Shown one piece after another: positions 53,145 to 62,318 of a stretch of 64,000 bases of DNA. The position numbers and the translations under genes were made by a program. Under the pieces are notes generated by a model, which was given only the letters and a program-made list of their open reading frames with translations, was not told the DNA's origin and did no database searches. How positions within the stretch are numbered: position 1 is the stretch's first letter; each line of letters begins with the position of its first letter. Source of the DNA: Candidatus Flexicrinis affinis (lineage in GTDB: Bacteria; Chloroflexota; Anaerolineae; Aggregatilineales; Phototrophicaceae); the NCBI GenBank assembly GCA_016716525.1, contig JADJWE010000001.1, positions 310,001 to 374,000 on the forward strand, read 5' to 3'.

Positions 53145-54481
53145 TGGACGGCCTCCTTACGGCTCACCGGGCACACGTGCGCCGGACATGTCTTGTCGAC
53201 GATATGCGCCATGTACTCGTCGCGGAAGAAGTGCAGCGTCGTGACGACTGCGTTGGGCGCGGCTTGTCCTAACCCGCACAAGCTCGTATTGGTGACCATG
53301 TCGCACAGCTCTTCGAGCATTTCCAGATCATCGAGCGTGGCCTCGCCTTCGCATATCTTCTCTAGCAGGCCATGCATCTGCGCCGTTCCGACGCGGCACG
53401 GGACGCACTTGCCGCACGACTCGGTCATGCAGAACTCGAGGAAGTACTTGGCGACATCGACCATGCATGAACTGTCGTCCATCACGATCATGCCGCCGGA
53501 GCCCATCATCGAGCCGACCTGCTTGAGCGATTCGTAGTCCACCGGCGTGTCGATGTGTGCGGCAGGGATGCACCCGCCGGACGGACCGCCCGTCTGCACC
53601 GCTTTGAACTTGCGACCGTCGGGGATGCCGCCACCGATGTCGTAGATGATCTCGCGCAAGGTGATGCCCATCGGGACTTCGATGAGCCCGGTCCGGGCGA
53701 TGCGCCCTGACAGCGCAAAGACTTTCGTGCCTTTGCTGCGTTCAGTGCCAATTCCTGCGAACCACTCGGCGCCTTCACGCAGGATCGGGACGACATTGGC
53801 GTACGTTTCGACGTTGTTGATGAGCGTCGGGCATCCCCACAATCCGGACTCTGCCGGGTAGGGTGGGCGTGGGCGCGGCTGGCCGCGTCGGCCTTCGATC
53901 GAGGCCAGCAGGGCCGTCTCCTCGCCGCATACGAACGCGCCAGCGCCGAGCCGTACTTGCAGCGACAGGCTGAACGGCGTGCCGCTGATGTTGTGGCCGA
54001 GCAGACCGTGCTTCTCCGCCTGCTTGATGGCGTGCTTCAGCCGCTTGATCGCCAGCGGATATTCCGCGCGTACATAGAGGTAGCCTTGCGACGCGCCAAC
54101 CGCGTAGGCGGCGATCATCATGCCTTCCAGCACGCGGTGCGGGTCGGCTTCCATAATACTGCGATCCATGAACGCGCCGGGGTCGCCCTCGTCGCCGTTG
54201 CAGACGACATATTTCTGAGCACCGAGCGCTTTTCCGACCGTTGACCACTTGAGGCCGGCGGGATATCCGGCACCACCGCGCCCGCGCAAGCCGCTGTTGC
54301 GGATCTGGTCGATTACTTCGGGGGGTGTCATCGACTGCAAGACATCGTTGAAGGTCGCGTAGCCGCCCACGGCCATGTACGACTCGATATCTTCCGGGTC
54401 GATCATGCCGGCGTTTTCGAGAACGATGAGCCGCTGCTTGCCGTTTTCGTCGGGCAATGCGCCGACTGCGTCACTTGCCAT
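53141..54481 (-). CDS. hoxF: Hydrogenase diaphorase NADH-binding flavoprotein
   Basis: A 446-residue NuoF-like subunit. The NADH/FMN glycine-rich loop is GLRGRGGAGYPAGLKW, followed by YVVCNGDEGDPGAFMDR. The [4Fe-4S] ligands are in SCGKCVPCRVGTAQM and a distal Cys (NTSLCGLGQAAPN). It is the short form, without the N-terminal HoxE-like or C-terminal ferredoxin domains seen in some homologues. It oxidises or reduces NAD(H). It overlaps hoxE by 11 nt. Confidence 0.95.
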   Translation of the reverse strand: MASDAVGALPDENGKQRLIVLENAGMIDPEDIESYMAVGGYATFNDVLQSMTPPEVIDQIRNSGLRGRGGAGYPAGLKWSTVGKALGAQKYVVCNGDEGDPGAFMDRSIMEADPHRVLEGMMIAAYAVGASQGYLYVRAEYPLAIKRLKHAIKQAEKHGLLGHNISGTPFSLSLQVRLGAGAFVCGEETALLASIEGRRGQPRPRPPYPAESGLWGCPTLINNVETYANVVPILREGAEWFAGIGTERSKGTKVFALSGRIARTGLIEVPMGITLREIIYDIGGGIPDGRKFKAVQTGGPSGGCIPAAHIDTPVDYESLKQVGSMMGSGGMIVMDDSSCMVDVAKYFLEFCMTESCGKCVPCRVGTAQMHGLLEKICEGEATLDDLEMLEELCDMVTNTSLCGLGQAAPNAVVTTLHFFRDEYMAHIVDKTCPAHVCPVSRKEAVQ

Positions 54482-54971
54482 TGCTCATCCACTCCTTGAC
54501 CCGGGATGCCGCCTCGTCAGGGGCGAGGTGGCCATCCATTACACCATCGTAAACGACCGCAGGCGCAAGCGCGCACGCGCCCAAGCAGCGAGCGACCAGC
54601 AGCGAGACTTTCTTGTCCGGCGTGGTTTCACCTTTACGAATGCCCGCGGCATTCTCGATGGCCTTGAGCACGTCCGGCCCACCCTTGATGTAGCACGCCG
54701 TGCCCATACAAACGACGCACGTGTGTTCGCCCTGCGGCTTGAGCGTAAACAGGTTGTAGAACGTGGCGACGCCGTATACCCGGCTCAGGGGTAAACGCAG
54801 GCTGCGCCCGACATATCGCAGCGCATCGTCATCCAAGTAACCGAATGCCTCCTGCGCGCTGTGGAGCGTCTCGATCAGGGCATCAGGCGCGAAACCGTGC
54901 TTACGCATCGTCGCCTGTACTATCCGCCAGCGTTTGTCGTCGCTGGGCGGTGTAATCGTGCTCGTTCGCAT
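54471..54971 (-). CDS. hoxE: Hydrogenase diaphorase [2Fe-2S] subunit HoxE
   Basis: A 166-residue thioredoxin-like NuoE homologue. The four [2Fe-2S] cysteines lie in CVVCMGTACYIKGG and ARCLGACALAPAVV. GGAGGT lies about 8 nt before the ATG. As first gene it defines the 5' end of the hydrogenase operon hoxEFUYH-hoxW-hypF. Presence of HoxE makes this the five-subunit bidirectional form, as in cyanobacteria. Confidence 0.94.
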   Translation of the reverse strand: MRTSTITPPSDDKRWRIVQATMRKHGFAPDALIETLHSAQEAFGYLDDDALRYVGRSLRLPLSRVYGVATFYNLFTLKPQGEHTCVVCMGTACYIKGGPDVLKAIENAAGIRKGETTPDKKVSLLVARCLGACALAPAVVYDGVMDGHLAPDEAASRVKEWMSNGK

Positions 54972-55213
54972 CGGGTCTACCTCCGCATCCGCGAACCGAA
55001 TCGTTCTAAGTGTAGGATGTGACGTCCTTAACGCTCAGTGACAGGCGTCACGCCGGATTGTGCAATCCATCACAAACTTAGTAAAAGCGGGTAGCACGCC
55101 AATTTGCAGTTCTGACAAACGTCAGTTACGCGCATGACCTCTGACATTGGGAACTTCCGGCTTGCGGGCGTAACGTTGGGTGTAGCACCGTAAATGGAAT
55201 GGAGGATAACCTC
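54972..55213. promoter_or_regulatory. Divergent hox/ppdK control region with Rex-like site and paired palindromes
   Basis: This 242-bp gap holds three symmetrical sites. TTGTG-N8-CACAA (55058-55075) has the exact spacing of Rex operators, with a GGATTG-TG-CAATCC palindrome (55055-55068) overlapping it. Two further palindromes share TGAC-N4-GTCA: GTGACAGGCGTCAC (55038-55051) and CTGACAAACGTCAG (55112-55125). The latter layout recalls CRP/FNR-family sites. Promoter boxes are not clear: TTGGCG-N16-TAAGTT on the minus strand and TTGGGA-N18-TAACGT on the plus strand are weak candidates. Confidence 0.55.
55058..55075. promoter_or_regulatory. Rex-like operator (TTGTG-N8-CACAA)
   Basis: The outer half-sites match the NADH/NAD+ sensor Rex consensus TTGTGAAnnnnTTCACAA, but the inner AA/TT pairs are not conserved. 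Location between hydrogenase and pyruvate phosphate dikinase genes fits known Rex targets. Confidence 0.5.
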
Positions 55214-57958
55214 ATGATGATTAAGGAGCCTGAGAAGTCGATCACGCCTACAAATGGGCAAAGCAAGGGTAAGAAGTGGGTCTTCCTCTTCGACCAGCTT
55301 GCCGAGATCCAGAAGCGGGCGACGACTTGGGATCAGGTCAAGTCGATTTTGGGCGGTAAGGGCGCGGGCCTGTTCGATATGACCCGTGCTGGTGTCCCGG
55401 TGCCCCCGGGCTTCACCGTTACCACCGAAGCGTGCAACGCCTACATGGCCGATGGCGGAACATTCCCCGAAGGCTTGTGGGATCAGGTTCTCGAAGCGCT
55501 GCGCAAGGTCGAAGAGAAGGCCGGCAAGCACTTCGCAGATCCCGCCAACCCGCTGCTGCTGTCAGTCCGTTCCGGCGCCAAGTTCTCGATGCCGGGCATG
55601 ATGGACACCGTGCTCAACCTTGGCCTCAACGATAAGGTCGTCGAAGCGCTGGCAGAGGCAACGGGCGACGCCCGCTTTGCCTATGACGCGTACCGCCGCC
55701 TGATTCAAATGTTCGGCACTGTCGTGATGAACATGCCGGACGAGGCCTTTGAGGATATCCTGACCGAAACCAAGAAGACTGCGGGCGTCAAGCTCGACGT
55801 CGAACTGAATGCCGACCATTGGAAGAAGGTCGTCGCCGAGTTCAAGAGCGTGTATGAAAAAGAAGTCGGCAGCCCCTTCCCGACCGATCCGTACGCGCAG
55901 CTCAATGCAGCCGTCGAGGCCGTCTTCAAGAGCTGGAACGGCAAGCGCGCGATCGACTATCGTAACGCCGCTGGCATCCCGCACAATCTCGGCACTGCCG
56001 TCAACGTTCAGACGATGGTCTTCGGCAACCTCGGCGCGACCAGCGCGACCGGTGTAGCGTTCACGCGCAACCCGGCGACGGGCGAGAAGCTCCTGTTTGG
56101 CGACTATCTGATGAACGCGCAGGGCGAAGACGTGGTGGCCGGTATCCGTACCCCGCTGCCCATTGCACAGCTCGAGAAGGAAATGCCGGAAGCTTTCGCC
56201 GAGTTCATCGAGATCGTCGGCCGCCTTGAGAAGCACTATCGCGAGATGCAGGATGTCGAGTTCACGATCGAACGCGGCAAACTGTGGATGCTCCAAACCC
56301 GTGACGGCAAGCGCACGGCGCGCGCCGCAGTCAAGATCGCGGTCGATCTTGTCGCAGAAGGCATCATCAGCAAGCGCGATGCAGTGCTGCGGATTTCGCC
56401 GGAACAGGTCTCGCAGCTCCTGCACCCGCAGTTCGACCCCGATGCGTTGAACGAAGCAGTTCGCACCGGCCGCCGGATCGCCAAGGGCGTGAACGCGTCG
56501 CCGGGCGCGGCTGTCGGTATCGCCGCGTTTGACGCCGACATTGCCGAGAAGTGGGGCAAGTCGGGCAAGTCCGTGATCATGGTGCGGCCGGAGACCAAGC
56601 CGGATGACGTACACGGTATGCTGGCGTCCAAGGGTATTCTGACCAGCCGTGGCGGCGCGACCAGCCACGCGGCAGTGGTCGCCCGCCAGTTTGGCGTACC
56701 GTGCGTGTGCGGTGCGGAAGCGCTTGAAATCGATATTCCCGCCCGGCGGCTGTGGGTCGACGGCGTGATCGTCCACGAGGGCGACACCGTCTCGATCGAC
56801 GGCACCACTGGCGAGGTCTATGTCGGTGAAATTCGCCGTGTCGAACCTGACTTCAACCGTGAATACACGCTGCACGAACTACTGGGCTGGGCGGACGAAG
56901 TCCGCAAGCTCAAGGTGTACGCCAATGCCGACTATCCCAAGGATGCACGGCGTGCCCGTGAATACGGCGCGCAGGGTGTCGGCCTGTGCCGTACCGAGCA
57001 CATGTTCTTCCAGGACGAGCGTCTGCCGCTCATGCAGGCAGTCATCCTCGCCGAGACGGGCAGCGAAGAAGAGGCGGAGAACCTCGCCAAGCTGCAGCAC
57101 TTCCAGCACGACGACTTCTACGGCATCTTCAAGGCGATGGACGGACAGCCCGTCATCATCCGCCTGCTGGATCCGCCGCTCCATGAGTTCATGCCTGACC
57201 ACGAACAGCTTGCGCTGCGCGCTGCCGGCCTGCGGCTGGTGGGAGACCGGCCCAAGGAACTGCAGCGGGTCGAAGAGCTGATGACCGCGGTCGAGGGCCT
57301 GCGTGAATTCAACCCGATGCTCGGTCTGCGCGGTATCCGCCTCGGCATCCTGCGCCCGGCCATCACTGAAATGCAGATCCGCGCGCTGTTCGAAGCCGCC
57401 TGCGATCTGGTCGAGGAAGGCTACGCCGTCCACCCGGAGATCATGCTCGCGGTCACCAACCACGTCAACGAGGTCAGGCTCATCAAGGAGATGATCGACC
57501 GGATTGGCAAGGAAATCCTCGTCACGCGGTCCTGCAAGCTGGACTACAAGGTCGGAACGATGATCGAGCTGCCGCGTGCCGCCCTCACCGCCGACAAGAT
57601 GGCTGAGGTCAGCGAGTTCTTCAGCTTCGGCACCAACGACCTGACGCAAACGACGTTCGGCATCAGCCGTGACGACGCCGAAGGCAAGTTCCTGCTGCAC
57701 TACATCGAATTCGGCATCCTGCCCGAGAACCCGTTCCAGGTCATCGACCCCGACGGCGTCGGAGCGCTGATCCGCATCGCGGTGGAGAAGGGTCGCGCGA
57801 CCCGGCCGGACCTCGAGGTCGGTATCTGCGGCGAACATGGCGGCGACCCGAAGAGCATCGCGTTCTGCAACAGCGTCGGCCTCGACTATGTGAGCTGCTC
57901 GCCGTTCCGCGTGCCGGTGGCACGCCTTGCGGCCGCACACGCAGCGCTCAAGTCGTAG
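55214..57958 (+). CDS. ppdK: Pyruvate, phosphate dikinase
   Basis: A 914-residue PPDK with all domains. The N-terminal nucleotide-binding part has GGKGAGLFDMTRAGVPVPPG. The central phosphohistidine is H485 in GGATSHAAVV. The C-terminal PEP/pyruvate TIM barrel has FSFGTNDLTQTTFG and the active-site C872 in GICGEHGGDP. It interconverts pyruvate, ATP and Pi with PEP, AMP and PPi. The ATG at 55214 is preferred because GGAGG lies 8 nt upstream; an ATG at 55199 lacks a site. Divergent from hox, with a strong terminator after the stop. Confidence 0.96.
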   Translation: MMIKEPEKSITPTNGQSKGKKWVFLFDQLAEIQKRATTWDQVKSILGGKGAGLFDMTRAGVPVPPGFTVTTEACNAYMADGGTFPEGLWDQVLEALRKVEEKAGKHFADPANPLLLSVRSGAKFSMPGMMDTVLNLGLNDKVVEALAEATGDARFAYDAYRRLIQMFGTVVMNMPDEAFEDILTETKKTAGVKLDVELNADHWKKVVAEFKSVYEKEVGSPFPTDPYAQLNAAVEAVFKSWNGKRAIDYRNAAGIPHNLGTAVNVQTMVFGNLGATSATGVAFTRNPATGEKLLFGDYLMNAQGEDVVAGIRTPLPIAQLEKEMPEAFAEFIEIVGRLEKHYREMQDVEFTIERGKLWMLQTRDGKRTARAAVKIAVDLVAEGIISKRDAVLRISPEQVSQLLHPQFDPDALNEAVRTGRRIAKGVNASPGAAVGIAAFDADIAEKWGKSGKSVIMVRPETKPDDVHGMLASKGILTSRGGATSHAAVVARQFGVPCVCGAEALEIDIPARRLWVDGVIVHEGDTVSIDGTTGEVYVGEIRRVEPDFNREYTLHELLGWADEVRKLKVYANADYPKDARRAREYGAQGVGLCRTEHMFFQDERLPLMQAVILAETGSEEEAENLAKLQHFQHDDFYGIFKAMDGQPVIIRLLDPPLHEFMPDHEQLALRAAGLRLVGDRPKELQRVEELMTAVEGLREFNPMLGLRGIRLGILRPAITEMQIRALFEAACDLVEEGYAVHPEIMLAVTNHVNEVRLIKEMIDRIGKEILVTRSCKLDYKVGTMIELPRAALTADKMAEVSEFFSFGTNDLTQTTFGISRDDAEGKFLLHYIEFGILPENPFQVIDPDGVGALIRIAVEKGRATRPDLEVGICGEHGGDPKSIAFCNSVGLDYVSCSPFRVPVARLAAAHAALKS

Positions 57959-57984
57959 CACGATACAGCACCACCCAGAATCAC

Positions 57985-58017
57985 ACCGGCCACCCTTTTT
58001 GGGTGGCCGGTTTCATT
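57985..58017 (+). terminator. Rho-independent terminator of ppdK
   Basis: A perfect 11-bp stem, ACCGGCCACCC (57985-57995) and GGGTGGCCGGT (58001-58011), with a TTTTT loop and a T-rich tail (TTTCATTTT). It lies 27 bp after the ppdK stop and just before the convergent kinase gene end at 58034. Confidence 0.88.
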
Positions 58018-58033
58018 TTCGAAGCGAGGGATT

Positions 58034-59512
58034 CTAGCGGCTCGACGGATACTCCGGCATACGGACCCGCGGGAGTTTCTGATGCGTCGTCTGCCGCGAG
58101 GGATGACTGGCGTCGACTTCTGCATCGACCAGCGGCAGGCTAACGGTGAACGTCGACCCTTGCCCAGGCTGGCTGCGTACTTCGATCGCCCCGTTGTGCG
58201 ATTCGGCGATCCAGCGCGACACCGACAGCCCCAGACCGAACCCGCCGGTGCCATCCTGCGTGCGCGACGGGTCGACCTGATAGAATCGGTCGAAGATGCG
58301 CTCCTGCTGCTCGGGGCTGATGCCGATGCCCGTGTCGGTGATCTCGATGCGCGCCATGCGGTCGACCCGCTGGATATTGAGCGACACCGTGCCGCCCTCC
58401 GGCGTGAACTTGATCGCGTTGCTGATCAAGTTGCCCATCAACTGCTGAAGTTGTTGTACGTCGCCGTAAATTCGCAGCGGCTCGATGTGCACGACCGACA
58501 GCTTGATCCCTTTGGCTTCCGCCAGTGGCCGTGCCGCGCGCACCGCATCGCTCACGACTTCGTCGGCGTCGAGCGGTGTCATGTGTACCGACACGCCGCC
58601 GTAATCTGCACGTGCCAGCATCAACAGGTCGTTGACGAGGCGCGACATACGCTCGGTGTCGGTGTAGATCGCAGTCAGCGATTCTTCGTCGGCCCCGATC
58701 TTCTTCATCAGATCGACGTTCAGCAGAATGCCGGTCAGCGGTGTACGTAGTTCGTGACTGATATCGGCGACGAACCGCTGCTGCACGCTGAACACGTGCT
58801 GCAGGCGCTCCATCATCTTGTTGAACACCGAGATCAGCCGGCCCAATTCATCATTCGGGCCGTTCCATGTAAGGCGAGTCGACAGGTCTGACGCGCCGAC
58901 GATTCGCGCCGCTGCCGTCGTCAGTTCCTGCACCGGTTCGATCAGGCGGCGTGCCAACCAGCGGCTGAGGATCATCGACCCGGCCAGCGCGATCAGTGCG
59001 CAAATCAAGACCACAAGCAGCAGCGAACTCGTCGCGCTGTTCATGATCTCCAGCGAATGCGCGACCTGAATGCTGCCAATCGCATCGGACCCGAACCAAA
59101 TCGGGCTGGTGTGTACGCGCCACCACGTGCCGTTGATGTTGACGGTTGAGAAGGTGTGCTCGTCCACACGCCCCAATGCCGAAGGATCGAGGGCGTTGGG
59201 CCAGTCTTCGAGGTTGGCCGAGGAATCGACCGGCGTATAGGTGCCGTTTTCCTTGACCCACACCTGTACTTCGGTGCCGGATGCGCGAACAAAATCCAGC
59301 TCAGGAAGCTGGACATGGTATCGAGACTGCATCAGTGGCAAGACCGCGAAGCGCGTATCGGCGTTGATCAAGTCGGCAGTGTCGACCAAACGCGAGTCGA
59401 CATCGCGCACCATCGACCACCACATCAGCCCGACGACCGCGGCGCTCAGTAATGTGATCGTCAACGCGAGTAGGCTGGCGAACCCGAACGCCAGCCTCGT
59501 CTTCAAGGTCAT
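58034..59512 (-). CDS. Sensor histidine kinase
   Basis: A 492-residue membrane kinase. An N-terminal TM (about 9-33) is followed by an extracytoplasmic sensor of about 130 residues (34-165) and a second TM (LLLVVLICALIALAGSMIL). Next come HAMP (around LIEPVQELTTAAARIVG), HisKA with H253 in ISHELRTPLTG, and HATPase with NLISNAIKFTPEGG, DTGIGIS and GFGLGLSV. It is 9 bp downstream of its OmpR-type response regulator. The input signal cannot be inferred. Confidence 0.94.
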   Translation of the reverse strand: MTLKTRLAFGFASLLALTITLLSAAVVGLMWWSMVRDVDSRLVDTADLINADTRFAVLPLMQSRYHVQLPELDFVRASGTEVQVWVKENGTYTPVDSSANLEDWPNALDPSALGRVDEHTFSTVNINGTWWRVHTSPIWFGSDAIGSIQVAHSLEIMNSATSSLLLVVLICALIALAGSMILSRWLARRLIEPVQELTTAAARIVGASDLSTRLTWNGPNDELGRLISVFNKMMERLQHVFSVQQRFVADISHELRTPLTGILLNVDLMKKIGADEESLTAIYTDTERMSRLVNDLLMLARADYGGVSVHMTPLDADEVVSDAVRAARPLAEAKGIKLSVVHIEPLRIYGDVQQLQQLMGNLISNAIKFTPEGGTVSLNIQRVDRMARIEITDTGIGISPEQQERIFDRFYQVDPSRTQDGTGGFGLGLSVSRWIAESHNGAIEVRSQPGQGSTFTVSLPLVDAEVDASHPSRQTTHQKLPRVRMPEYPSSR

Positions 59513-59521
59513 GCGCGGTTG

Positions 59522-60205
59522 CTATTCCTCACGAAGCACGTACCCAACGCCGCGCACCGTGTGGATCAGGCGCGCTTCGTTGTTCGACTCCGTCTTCTGA
59601 CGAAGGTAGCGGACGTAGACCTCGATGATGTTGCTCTCGCCACCGAAGTCATACCCCCACACGCGGTCGAAGATGACGTCGCGGGTGAGCACTTGACGCG
59701 GATTGCGCATGAACAGCTCGAGGAGTTCGTATTCCTTGGCGGTAAGGTCGATGGCGTGGTCGCCACGGTATGCCCGATGCGTGCCCGTATCGAGCGTGAG
59801 ATCGGCAAAGCGCAGGATCTCCGGCCGGCTGGTCGGTGTCGCGCGACGGAACAACGCCCGGACACGGGCCATCAGTTCGTCAATGCTAAACGGCTTGACG
59901 AGGTAATCGTCCGCGCCGGTGTCGAGAGCCGACACGCGGTCACTGACGTCATCTTTGGCGGTCAACATCAGGATGGGCACGTCGCTAGCAGCGCGCAGGC
60001 GACGGCAAACCTCCAAGCCGTCCAGCCCTGGCAGCATCCAGTCGAGGATCACCAAATCAGGGGGATTGTCCCGGGCGATATTCAGGCCGGTTTGGCCGTC
60101 ACGGGCGACATTCACGCGGTAACCTTCGTAGATCAAGCCGCGCTCGATAAACTGGGCTATGCGAGCCTCGTCCTCAATCACAAGGATGCGTTCGCCTGAC
60201 ATCAT
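59522..60205 (-). CDS. OmpR/PhoB-family response regulator
   Basis: A 227-residue regulator with a receiver domain (D55 in LVILDWMLPG, acidic pair in IEDEA, K103 in DDYLVKPFS) and a C-terminal winged helix (LTAKEYELLELFMRNP, then DRVWGYDFGGESNIIEVYVR). AAGGATG lies 6 nt before the ATG. It is transcribed with the kinase. Upstream direct repeats TATGAGAA (22 bp apart) could be its own binding site. Confidence 0.95.
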   Translation of the reverse strand: MMSGERILVIEDEARIAQFIERGLIYEGYRVNVARDGQTGLNIARDNPPDLVILDWMLPGLDGLEVCRRLRAASDVPILMLTAKDDVSDRVSALDTGADDYLVKPFSIDELMARVRALFRRATPTSRPEILRFADLTLDTGTHRAYRGDHAIDLTAKEYELLELFMRNPRQVLTRDVIFDRVWGYDFGGESNIIEVYVRYLRQKTESNNEARLIHTVRGVGYVLREE

Positions 60206-60266
60206 GGTTCATCCTTTTGGGGGAGCACCTTCAGATACGTTTCAGGTGCGCAGGGTAGCAAAGGCT

Positions 60267-60296
60267 TATGAGAACTCTACGCACTCAATATGAGAA
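60267..60296. promoter_or_regulatory. Direct repeat, possible response-regulator binding site
   Basis: TATGAGAA occurs at 60267-60274 and again at 60289-60296. The spacing is 22 bp, about two helical turns, as is usual for OmpR-family sites. It lies about 60-90 bp upstream of the response-regulator start and next to the end of the propeller gene. Confidence 0.4.
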
Positions 60297-62180
60297 TCAA
60301 CTGAATGGGACGAAGCGGATGCTTTCAGCACGTGCGGGCAGGGTGATTACGCTCTCTGCGGACAGAACCACACTGTAGACCGCCATGGTGCCCGCACCGC
60401 TGGCAAATCCGGCGAGAGTGAAGCCGTCCGGTGAAACGCGGGCGTCGTTCAAATATGGTACGACCGGAATGCTCACCGGTCCTTGCCCCGGTTGGATGTC
60501 GTATACGCGAAGCGGAGCCGGCAGGCCGTCGCTGCGGTTAACGATCACGCGGAACGCGCCGTTTGCAAGCTGCGCCGCGTCGCTGATCGTCCCATTCGGC
60601 GGCGCAAAGATTTGGACCGGTTCGGCCCGTCCCGGGTCGAGCACGTAAAGCCCGTCGCGCTGGCTGGGCGATACGGCGCCCAGCGCCAACAGCCGGCCAT
60701 CGGGCAGCGGTCGCGCGACGCGGAAGCTCCCGAGACGTTGCACGTCGCCAGTTCCGATCGTATACAGCGCGAGATCGCCGTCGCTCAGCCGGGCGATCAG
60801 CGCGCCGCGCGCGTCGAAGAACATCGGCTCGCTGTAGCCTTCCAGCACACGCTGGGGCTCGCCTCCCGCCGCATCGACCAGATACACGCCGTCCGGCGCT
60901 GCATACGCGACTTGATCGGCGCTGGCGTTGAGGGCAGGATGCGTGATGCCGACCCCGGTGACCAACGGTGTTGCGATGTCGGGATTGGGGGTGAACAGCC
61001 ACAGCGTCTCGCCGCTGACATACGCGACCGTGCTGCCGTCCGCGGCGATGTCGAAGCTCTCGATGCTCGAATCGTGCGCGGTAATCGGCTGAGCGGCGCT
61101 GCCGTCCTTGGTCAGCCGCCAAACCTGCCTGATGCCGGTGCCGTCGTCTCCCAAGAATGCGATGTCGGCGGTGAGCGGCATGTTGGGCACGCTCGGAAGG
61201 CGCAGCGCTCCCCACGCGACGGCAGCGACCTCTGTCAGCGGCAGGTTGAAGCCCTGCGCGCTGACCGGATCGACGACGGCGAGGACGCCGCCGCTGAGCG
61301 CAATCATGACCCGACCACCCGGCGCCCACTGCACGTTTGCCAGCTCGACGCTCTCTTCGCCGATTTGCTCGACCTCGACGCCGCGCGTCGTGGCGACGAT
61401 CTGGTGCAAGTAGCCGGCAGTCTCCGTAATGCGCGTATCGTTCTGAGCACGTCCGAACACGGCCACCGTGCCGTCTTGCCGGCGCTGTGGAAGCGCGAAC
61501 CGGCGTGTCGAGTCGGCAAGCTGGGTCTGCTGGTTGGCGTTCGATACGTCGAGGAGGAATAGTCCACCATCGGCCGGGGCGAACATCAACAGGTTGCCAC
61601 TGACCCATGCGGTTCCGCGCGACGAGGGCAGGGCCGCGTGCAGAACGAGCGGCTCGGCGCTGTTCTGCTGCCGGCGATAGACCCACCAGATGTCGTCCTC
61701 CGCTTCGGCCGCCAAGTATTGACCGTCCGGCGACCAGTTCAAGCTGATCAGCGGGGTAATCGTGATGTCGCCAAACGTGCCGTCCAGCACGGCGACGCGC
61801 AGGCCGAACTCGGTGGTGTACGCGACGGCATCCCCTTGCGGCGACCACGCCACGCTCTGACCGCGCCCACGGTATGGCGGATAGCTCGCGCCGGTCGTGT
61901 CGAGCGGGCGCTGCTCACCGGTGCGCATGTTGTGCAGCCCGACTGCGCCGTCGGTACGGTATGCCATCCAAACGCCGTCCGGCGATAGGCCGAAGTCGAG
62001 AGTCAGGGCGCCGGGCGGGGTGACGTCCGAGGCGCCCGCCGCGCCAAGCCCAATGCGCTGAATCGTGCCGTCGCGCTTCAGCGTATACAGCTCCGCCGGC
62101 AGGTTCAGTCCATCCTCCTGAGCCGTTGCAGGGGCCGCCAGCATCAGCACGGCGATAAGCAGTAGGGCCAGTCGGCGCAT
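60297..62180 (-). CDS. Secreted TolB-like beta-propeller protein
   Basis: A 627-residue exported protein. The signal peptide MRRLALLLIAVLMLAAPATA ends near AQ-EDG. It is made of repeated propeller blades of WD40/PD40 type, such as FGLSPDGVWMAYRTDG, VAWSPQGDAVAYTTEFG, LNWSPDGQYLAAEAED, VQWAPGGRVMIALSGG and RVSPDGFTLAGFASG. No catalytic motif is visible. The ATG at 62180 has GGAGAA upstream; a TTG at 62195 was rejected. It resembles the C-terminal propeller of the giant surface protein in this window. Role unknown, perhaps protein-protein interaction in the cell envelope. Confidence 0.87.
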   Translation of the reverse strand: MRRLALLLIAVLMLAAPATAQEDGLNLPAELYTLKRDGTIQRIGLGAAGASDVTPPGALTLDFGLSPDGVWMAYRTDGAVGLHNMRTGEQRPLDTTGASYPPYRGRGQSVAWSPQGDAVAYTTEFGLRVAVLDGTFGDITITPLISLNWSPDGQYLAAEAEDDIWWVYRRQQNSAEPLVLHAALPSSRGTAWVSGNLLMFAPADGGLFLLDVSNANQQTQLADSTRRFALPQRRQDGTVAVFGRAQNDTRITETAGYLHQIVATTRGVEVEQIGEESVELANVQWAPGGRVMIALSGGVLAVVDPVSAQGFNLPLTEVAAVAWGALRLPSVPNMPLTADIAFLGDDGTGIRQVWRLTKDGSAAQPITAHDSSIESFDIAADGSTVAYVSGETLWLFTPNPDIATPLVTGVGITHPALNASADQVAYAAPDGVYLVDAAGGEPQRVLEGYSEPMFFDARGALIARLSDGDLALYTIGTGDVQRLGSFRVARPLPDGRLLALGAVSPSQRDGLYVLDPGRAEPVQIFAPPNGTISDAAQLANGAFRVIVNRSDGLPAPLRVYDIQPGQGPVSIPVVPYLNDARVSPDGFTLAGFASGAGTMAVYSVVLSAESVITLPARAESIRFVPFS

Positions 62181-62219
62181 GCGCGCTTCTCCCAACGTGT
62201 TGTTTCGGTACGCATGCTT

Positions 62220-62248
62220 ATAGTAATCTCAGCGGGCAGGGCGTGCAA
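62220..62248 (-). promoter_or_regulatory. Promoter of the propeller protein gene
   Basis: Minus strand TTGCAC (62248-62243), 17 bp, TACTAT (62225-62220). The predicted leader is about 35 nt. It lies in the 138-bp divergent gap shared with the hydrolase gene. Confidence 0.6.
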
Positions 62249-62318
62249 CGACACTATTGTCCCGCCTCTAAAGGGAAGTCGACCGCCCGCACCTTTTTCG
62301 CGCAAAGGATTAATCCCG

